This document shows positions 5,823 to 10,064 of a stretch of 10,064 nt of DNA, piece by piece (the first letter of the stretch is position 1; every line of letters starts with the position of its first letter). The notes under the pieces were generated by a model, which saw only the letters and a list, made by a program, of their open reading frames with translations, did not search any database and was not told the DNA's origin. The stretch lies in assembly GCA_009785885.1 (NCBI GenBank), contig WQUE01000238.1:1-10064 (forward strand), in the 5' to 3' direction. This DNA comes from Actinomycetes bacterium (GTDB taxonomy: Bacteria > Actinomycetota > Actinomycetes > Propionibacteriales > Propionibacteriaceae). Both the position numbers and the translations under genes were made by a program.

Positions 5823-5829
5823 GGAAGGA
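5823..5829 (+). promoter_or_regulatory. rpoB ribosome binding site
   Basis: GGAAGGA lies seven bases before TTG 5837 and decides this start over in-frame alternatives further upstream. Confidence 0.85.
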
Positions 5830-5836
5830 TCACATT

Positions 5837-8800
5837 TTGGCTGCGTCGCGCGCTGCACAGAAGAACACCTCGGCTTCACACACCACCAACGTCATACCTC
5901 ACACCAGTCGGGTTTCGTTCGCCAAGATCAAGGAACCCATCGAAGTCCCGAATCTGCTGGACGTCCAGCGTGAGTCGTTCGACTGGCTGATCGGCTCGGC
6001 TGCCTGGCAGGCGCGCCTCGCCGCGGCGCGGGAAGAGGGTCGCACCGACGTCAACGCGAAGCCCGGCCTGGCCGAGGTGTTCGAGGAGATCTCGCCGATC
6101 GAGGACTTCGGCGGCACGATGTCGCTCAGCTTCCGCGACCACCGGTTCGAGGAGCCGAAGCACTCGATCGAGGAGTGCAAGGACCGCGACCAGACGTACG
6201 CGGCGCCGCTGTACGTCACCGCCGAGTTCATGAACAACGAGACGGGCGAGATCAAGAGCCAGACGGTGTTCATCGGCGACTTCCCGCTCATGACCCCGAA
6301 GGGCACGTTCATCATCAGCGGGACCGAGCGCGTCGTCGTGTCGCAGCTGGTCCGCTCGCCCGGCGTCTACTTCGAGGTCACCCCGGACAAGACGTCCGAC
6401 AAGGACATCTACACGTGCAAGGTGATCCCGAGCCGTGGTGCGTGGCTTGAGCTCGAGATCGACAAGCGCGACATGGTCGGCGTGCGCCTGGACCGCAAGC
6501 GCAAGCAGAACGTCACGATGCTGCTGAAGGCCCTCGGCTGGACCCCGGAGCGGATTGCCGAGGAGTTCGGCATGTGGGAGTCCATGCGCATGACGCTGGA
6601 GCGCGACCACCTGAACACGCAGGACGAGGCGCTGCTCGACATCTACCGCAAGATGCGCCCGGGCGAACCCCCCGCCAAGGAGGCCGCGATGGCCCTCCTG
6701 CAGAACTACTACTTCAATCCGAAGCGCTACGACATGGCGCGCGTCGGCCGCTACAAGATCAACAAGAAGCTCGGGCTCGACCTGCCGTACGACCAGCAGG
6801 TGATGACCGAGGAGGACATCGTCGCGGCGATCCACTACATTTGCGCCCTGCACGAGGGTCTGACGGAGCTGGACGGCGGCCTGCCGGTCGAGCGCGACGA
6901 CATCGACCACTTCGGCAACCGGCGCCTGCGGACGGTGGGCGAGCTGATCCAGAATCAGCTGCGCACCGGCTTGTCGCGCATGGAGCGCGTCGTCCGCGAT
7001 CGCATGACGACGCAGGACATCGAGGCGATCACGCCCCAGACCCTGATCAACATCCGTCCGGTGACGGCGGCGATCAAGGAGTTCTTCGGAACGAGCCAGC
7101 AGAGCCAGTTCATGGACCAGAACAACCCGTTGGCCGAGTTGACGCACAAGCGCCGCCTGTCGGCCCTGGGTCCCGGCGGCCTGTCGCGTGACCGTGCCGG
7201 CATGGAGGTCCGCGACGTCCACCCGTCCCACTACGGCCGCATGTGCCCGATCGAGACGCCCGAAGGCCCGAACATCGGCCTGATCGGTAACCTGGCGAGC
7301 TTCGCCCGCGTGAACTCGTTCGGCTTCATCGAGACGCCGTACCGCAAGGTCGTGAACGGCCAGGTGACGGACCAGATCGAGTACCTGACCGCCGACACGG
7401 AGGACCGGTACGCGATCGCCCAGGCGAACGCCCCGCAGACGAAGGACGGTCACCTCGCCGAGGAGCGCGTGCTGGTGCGCGTGCAGCACGGCGATGTCGA
7501 TACGGTGCCCCCGCGCGAGGTGGAGTACATGGACGTGTCGCCGCGCCAGATGGTGTCCGTCGGCACGGCGCTGATCCCGTTCCTCGAGCACGACGACGCC
7601 TCCCGGGCGCTGATGGGCGCGAACATGCAGCGCCAGGCGGTGCCGCTCGTGCGCAACGAGGCCCCGCTCGTCGGCACGGGGATGGAGTACCGCGCGGCCG
7701 TCGATGTCGGCGACGTGATGCTCGCCGCGAAGCCGGGTGTGGTCCAGGAGGTCACGGCCGACTTCATCTCGATGATGTACGACGACGGCACGTATGCGGC
7801 GTACCGCCTCGACAAGTTCTACCGGTCGAACGCGGGCACGTGCGTGAACCAGCGACCGATGGTCGTCCCGGGTCAGCACGTCGAACAGGGCGAGCCGCTG
7901 GCCGATGGACCGTGCACCGACAAGGGCGAACTCGCACTCGGACGCAACCTGCTCGTCGCGTTCATGCCGTGGGAGGGTCTCAACTACGAGGACGCCATCG
8001 TCTTGAGCCAGCGCATCGTCGCCGAGGACGTCCTGACCTCGATCCACATCGAGGAGCACGAGGTCGACGCCCGCGACACGAAGCTCGGCCCGGAGGAGAT
8101 CACCCGCGACATCCCGAACATCGGCGACGACATGCTCGCGAACCTCGACGACCGGGGCATCGTGCGCATCGGCGCCGAGGTGACCACGGGCGACATCCTC
8201 GTCGGCAAGGTCACGCCGAAGGGCGAGACGGAGCTGACCCCGGAGGAGCGGCTGCTGCGCGCCATCTTCGGCGAGAAGGCCCGCGAGGTGCGCGACACGT
8301 CGATGAAGGTGCCGCACGGCGAGTCCGGCACGGTCATCGGGGTGCGCGTGTTCGACCGCGAGGACTCCGACGAACTGGCCCCGGGCGTGAACCAGCTGGT
8401 GCGGGTGTACGTCGCGAGCAAGCGCAAGGTCCAGGAGGGCGACAAGCTCGCCGGACGCCACGGCAACAAGGGCGTCATCTCGAAGATCCTGCCGGTCGAG
8501 GACATGCCGTTCCTGGAGGACGGCACGCCGGTCGACATCGTCTTGAACCCGCTCGGCGTGCCGAGCCGGATGAACGTCGGCCAGGTGCTCGAGACGCACC
8601 TCGGCTGGATCGCGCACTCCGGCTGGGACATCGAGGGTATCGACGAACCGTGGGCGAACCGGCTGCGCGAGGTCGGCCTCGGCCACGCCGAGCCGGGGGT
8701 GCACGTCGCGACGCCCGTGTTCGACGGGGCGACCGAGGGGGAGATCGGCGGTCTGCTGCGTGCCGGCCTGCCGAACCGCGACGGTGCCCACATCGTCGAC

Positions 8801-9331
8801 GCCGACGGCAAGGCGCGGCTGTTCGACGGCCGCTCCGGCGAGCCGTACCCGGCGCGCGTCGGGGTCGGCTACATGTACATGCTGAAGCTGCACCACCTGG
8901 TGGACGACAAGATTCACGCCCGCTCGACCGGTCCGTACTCGATGATCACGCAGCAGCCCCTGGGCGGCAAGGCCCAGTTCGGCGGCCAGCGGTTCGGCGA
9001 GATGGAGGTGTGGGCCCTGGAGGCGTACGGCGCGGCCTGGGCACTGCAGGAGATGCTCACGATCAAGTCGGACGACGTCGCCGGGCGTGTCAAGGTGTAC
9101 GAGGCGATCGTCAAGGGCGAGAACATCCCCGAGCCGGGCATCCCCGAGAGCTTCAAGGTTCTGGTCAAGGAGATGCAGTCGTTGTGCCTGAACGTCGAGG
9201 TGCTCTCGGCGGACGGGCGCGTCATCGAACTGCGCGATCCCGACGAGGACTTCCGTCCGACCGACGACCTCGCGATCGACCGGGCCAGCCGTCTGGCGGC
9301 CGACTCGTTCGATCTCGTGGCCGACCTGTAG
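5837..9331 (+). CDS. rpoB: DNA-directed RNA polymerase subunit beta
   Basis: The second-largest core RNA polymerase subunit, complete at 1164 aa (mycobacterial homologues are about 1170-1180). It forms one jaw of the cleft and, with RpoC, the active centre. The TTG start gives LAASRAAQ..., which parallels the TTG-initiated LADSRQ... start of Mycobacterium tuberculosis RpoB; the conserved region begins at RVSFAKIKEPIEVPNLLDVQ. The rifampicin region (418-444) is present, with D427, H437 and S442 in the sensitive state. Residue 422, however, is Gln where E. coli has Leu511 and M. tuberculosis Leu430. Further on are RDVHPSHYGRMCPIETPEGP, the active-site segment GDKLAGRHGNKGV (868-880) with K870 and K878 (E. 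coli K1065 and K1073), and the C-terminal GGKAQFGGQRFGEMEVWALE that interlocks with RpoC. It is transcribed from the 5711-5739 promoter, probably together with rpoC 90 bases downstream. Confidence 0.99.
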   Translation: MAASRAAQKNTSASHTTNVIPHTSRVSFAKIKEPIEVPNLLDVQRESFDWLIGSAAWQARLAAAREEGRTDVNAKPGLAEVFEEISPIEDFGGTMSLSFRDHRFEEPKHSIEECKDRDQTYAAPLYVTAEFMNNETGEIKSQTVFIGDFPLMTPKGTFIISGTERVVVSQLVRSPGVYFEVTPDKTSDKDIYTCKVIPSRGAWLELEIDKRDMVGVRLDRKRKQNVTMLLKALGWTPERIAEEFGMWESMRMTLERDHLNTQDEALLDIYRKMRPGEPPAKEAAMALLQNYYFNPKRYDMARVGRYKINKKLGLDLPYDQQVMTEEDIVAAIHYICALHEGLTELDGGLPVERDDIDHFGNRRLRTVGELIQNQLRTGLSRMERVVRDRMTTQDIEAITPQTLINIRPVTAAIKEFFGTSQQSQFMDQNNPLAELTHKRRLSALGPGGLSRDRAGMEVRDVHPSHYGRMCPIETPEGPNIGLIGNLASFARVNSFGFIETPYRKVVNGQVTDQIEYLTADTEDRYAIAQANAPQTKDGHLAEERVLVRVQHGDVDTVPPREVEYMDVSPRQMVSVGTALIPFLEHDDASRALMGANMQRQAVPLVRNEAPLVGTGMEYRAAVDVGDVMLAAKPGVVQEVTADFISMMYDDGTYAAYRLDKFYRSNAGTCVNQRPMVVPGQHVEQGEPLADGPCTDKGELALGRNLLVAFMPWEGLNYEDAIVLSQRIVAEDVLTSIHIEEHEVDARDTKLGPEEITRDIPNIGDDMLANLDDRGIVRIGAEVTTGDILVGKVTPKGETELTPEERLLRAIFGEKAREVRDTSMKVPHGESGTVIGVRVFDREDSDELAPGVNQLVRVYVASKRKVQEGDKLAGRHGNKGVISKILPVEDMPFLEDGTPVDIVLNPLGVPSRMNVGQVLETHLGWIAHSGWDIEGIDEPWANRLREVGLGHAEPGVHVATPVFDGATEGEIGGLLRAGLPNRDGAHIVDADGKARLFDGRSGEPYPARVGVGYMYMLKLHHLVDDKIHARSTGPYSMITQQPLGGKAQFGGQRFGEMEVWALEAYGAAWALQEMLTIKSDDVAGRVKVYEAIVKGENIPEPGIPESFKVLVKEMQSLCLNVEVLSADGRVIELRDPDEDFRPTDDLAIDRASRLAADSFDLVADL
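7088..7168 (+). other. rpoB: Rifampicin-resistance-determining region of rpoB
   Basis: Codons 418-444 correspond to E. coli RpoB 507-533 and M. tuberculosis 426-452. The usual resistance hot spots carry wild-type residues: D427 (E. coli 516), H437 (526) and S442 (531). Codon 422 (CAG, 7100-7102) is Gln instead of the usual Leu511. Since CAG also precedes it, the local sequence reads SQQSQF instead of SQLSQF. Confidence 0.9.
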
Positions 9332-9363
9332 CCGGCCCGCCGGGCGGCGCTCCCGTCCGGCGA

Positions 9364-9379
9364 GGCGTGGCCACACGCC
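9364..9379 (+). repeat. Hairpin in the rpoB-rpoC spacer
   Basis: GGCGTG (9364-9369), loop GCCA, and CACGCC (9374-9379) form a perfect 6-bp stem with a 4-base loop in the 90-base spacer. No T-run follows, so full termination is unlikely. It could act as an mRNA processing, stability or partial attenuation element. A second small palindrome, GATCG-TC-CGATC (9392-9403), lies just before the rpoC ribosome binding site. Confidence 0.4.
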
Positions 9380-9421
9380 ACCCGTCCCGATGATCGTCCG
9401 ATCAAGGAAAGAGAACTGACA

Positions 9422-10064
9422 GTGCTGGACACCAACGCCTACGACGAGTTGCGCACCGGACTGGCCACCGCGGAGCAGATCCGCCAGTGGAGCCACGGTG
9501 AGGTGAAGAAGCCGGAGACGATCAACTACCGCACGCTCAAGCCGGAGCGCGACGGGTTGTTCTGCGAGAAGATCTTCGGGCCGACCCGCGACTGGGAGTG
9601 CTACTGCGGCAAGTACAAGCGGGTGCGTTTCAAGGGCATCATCTGCGAGCGGTGCGGTGTCGAGGTGACGCGCAGCGCCGTCCGGCGCGAGCGCATGGGG
9701 CACATCGAGCTGGCCGCGCCCGTCACGCACATCTGGTACTTCAAGGGCGTGCCGAGCCGGCTCGGCTACCTGCTGGACATCGCGCCGAAGGACCTGGAGA
9801 AGGTCATCTATTTCGCCGCGTACATGATTACGAGCGTGGACGAGGCGGCCCGCCACCGCGACTCGCCGACACTCGAAACGAAGGTGAGCCTGGAGAAGGA
9901 CCAGATCGCCAAGCGGGGCGAGGCGGACCTGGCGGCGCGCCTGGCGAAGGCCGAGGAGGACCTCGCCGCCCTGGAGGCCGAAGGGGCGAAGGCCGAGGCG
10001 AAGAAGAAGGTCCGCGAGGGCGCCGACCGCGAGGCGAAGGTGATCCGCGACCGCACGCAGCGTG
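9422..10064 (+). CDS. rpoC: DNA-directed RNA polymerase subunit beta' (N-terminal part; 3' end outside window)
   Basis: The first 214 codons of the largest RNA polymerase subunit, which carries the catalytic Mg-binding site further downstream (not in this window). The GTG at 9422 follows AGGAAAG (9405-9411) by ten bases, and the protein opens VLDTNAYDELRTGLATAEQI, close to mycobacterial RpoC. The N-terminal zinc ribbon is intact: C60, C62, C75 and C78. The conserved RRERMGHIELAAPVTHIWYF segment spans about 88-107. From about residue 140 the sequence is Ala/Glu/Lys/Arg-rich and predicted coiled coil, matching the start of the insertion typical of actinobacterial RpoC. Full actinobacterial RpoC is about 1,300 aa, so roughly a sixth is present. 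It is co-oriented with rpoB and almost certainly co-transcribed with it. Confidence 0.98.
   Translation, partial: MLDTNAYDELRTGLATAEQIRQWSHGEVKKPETINYRTLKPERDGLFCEKIFGPTRDWECYCGKYKRVRFKGIICERCGVEVTRSAVRRERMGHIELAAPVTHIWYFKGVPSRLGYLLDIAPKDLEKVIYFAAYMITSVDEAARHRDSPTLETKVSLEKDQIAKRGEADLAARLAKAEEDLAALEAEGAKAEAKKKVREGADREAKVIRDRTQR

Larger units (their letters stand above)
5404..5836 (+). promoter_or_regulatory. Non-coding region between tsaD and rpoB (rpoB control region and leader)
   Basis: No convincing gene lies in these 433 bases. In-frame stretches here lack a ribosome binding site and recognisable protein sequence. The region holds, in order: a possible tsaD terminator hairpin (5432-5468), recurring GTGAGRTC motifs with the first at the tsaD stop (5400, 5460, 5521), a weak promoter candidate (5558-5586), a GC hairpin (5623-5642), a short palindrome (5695-5710), the best rpoB promoter (5711-5739), and a leader of about 90 bases ending in the rpoB ribosome binding site. 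It is less G+C-rich than the genes around the main promoter. Confidence 0.75.

Noticed and set aside
5645..5836. Longer rpoB with 64 extra N-terminal codons from the ATG at 5645
   Set aside because: This start lies upstream of the main promoter (5711-5739), has no ribosome binding site, and the extra residues do not resemble RpoB. TTG 5837 with GGAAGGA matches the start known in mycobacteria.
9332..9403. Intrinsic terminator between rpoB and rpoC
   Set aside because: The hairpins are short and lack a T-run. rpoB and rpoC are normally co-transcribed, so full termination is unlikely.
5876..9856. Very long open frame (1326 codons) on the minus strand opposite rpoB and rpoC
   Set aside because: It mirrors highly conserved rpoB/rpoC coding sequence. 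In high-G+C DNA with G/C third positions the antisense frame stays open by chance. The translation is rich in Arg, His, Val, Leu and Asp, with no recognisable domain and no ribosome binding site.
1..10064. Mobile elements, CRISPR arrays, tRNA or rRNA genes, defence or biosynthetic clusters
   Set aside because: No transposase or integrase-like proteins, regularly spaced identical repeats, tRNA/rRNA signatures or unknown gene clusters were seen; the genes are conserved core functions.

Overview
The window is a G+C-rich stretch with every supported gene on the plus strand. It looks like the chromosome of an actinobacterium. The evidence is the high G+C content, the GTG and TTG starts, a TTG-initiated RpoB whose N-terminus resembles mycobacterial RpoB, and the start of the lineage-typical coiled-coil insertion in RpoC. 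Some RpoB wording is reminiscent of Propionibacteriaceae, but I cannot fix the family without a search.

Layout. (1) Positions 1-558 hold the C-terminal third of an acyl-CoA synthetase-type AMP ligase, cut by the window edge. (2) Next come a biotin protein ligase without a DNA-binding domain (birA) and a small two-helix membrane protein with a bacterial PH domain. Both seem to have their own -10 elements, and birA may be translated from a leaderless mRNA. (3) Positions 2125-5403 are a compact tRNA-modification operon: a GNAT-TsaE fusion, tsaB, rimI and tsaD. Each junction is a 4-base ATGA stop/start overlap. TsaB, TsaD and TsaE install the threonylcarbamoyl group of t6A37 on ANN-decoding tRNAs. 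TsaC/Sua5, which makes the activated precursor, is not in the window. (4) Positions 5404-5836 are a 433-base non-coding region with a good sigma-A type promoter, a second weaker candidate, several inverted repeats and the rpoB leader. (5) rpoB is complete (1164 aa) and is followed after 90 bases by the first 214 codons of rpoC, which runs off the end.

The genes are core housekeeping functions: biotin loading of carboxylases, tRNA modification, protein N-acetylation and transcription. I found no mobile element, CRISPR array, tRNA, rRNA or unexplained gene cluster, and I do not think a novel multi-gene system is present. The points most worth a second look are the GNAT-TsaE fusion, the Gln in place of Leu at a rifampicin-pocket position of RpoB, the upstream stop codons that form the first three bases of putative downstream -10 elements, and the architecture of the rpoB upstream region.
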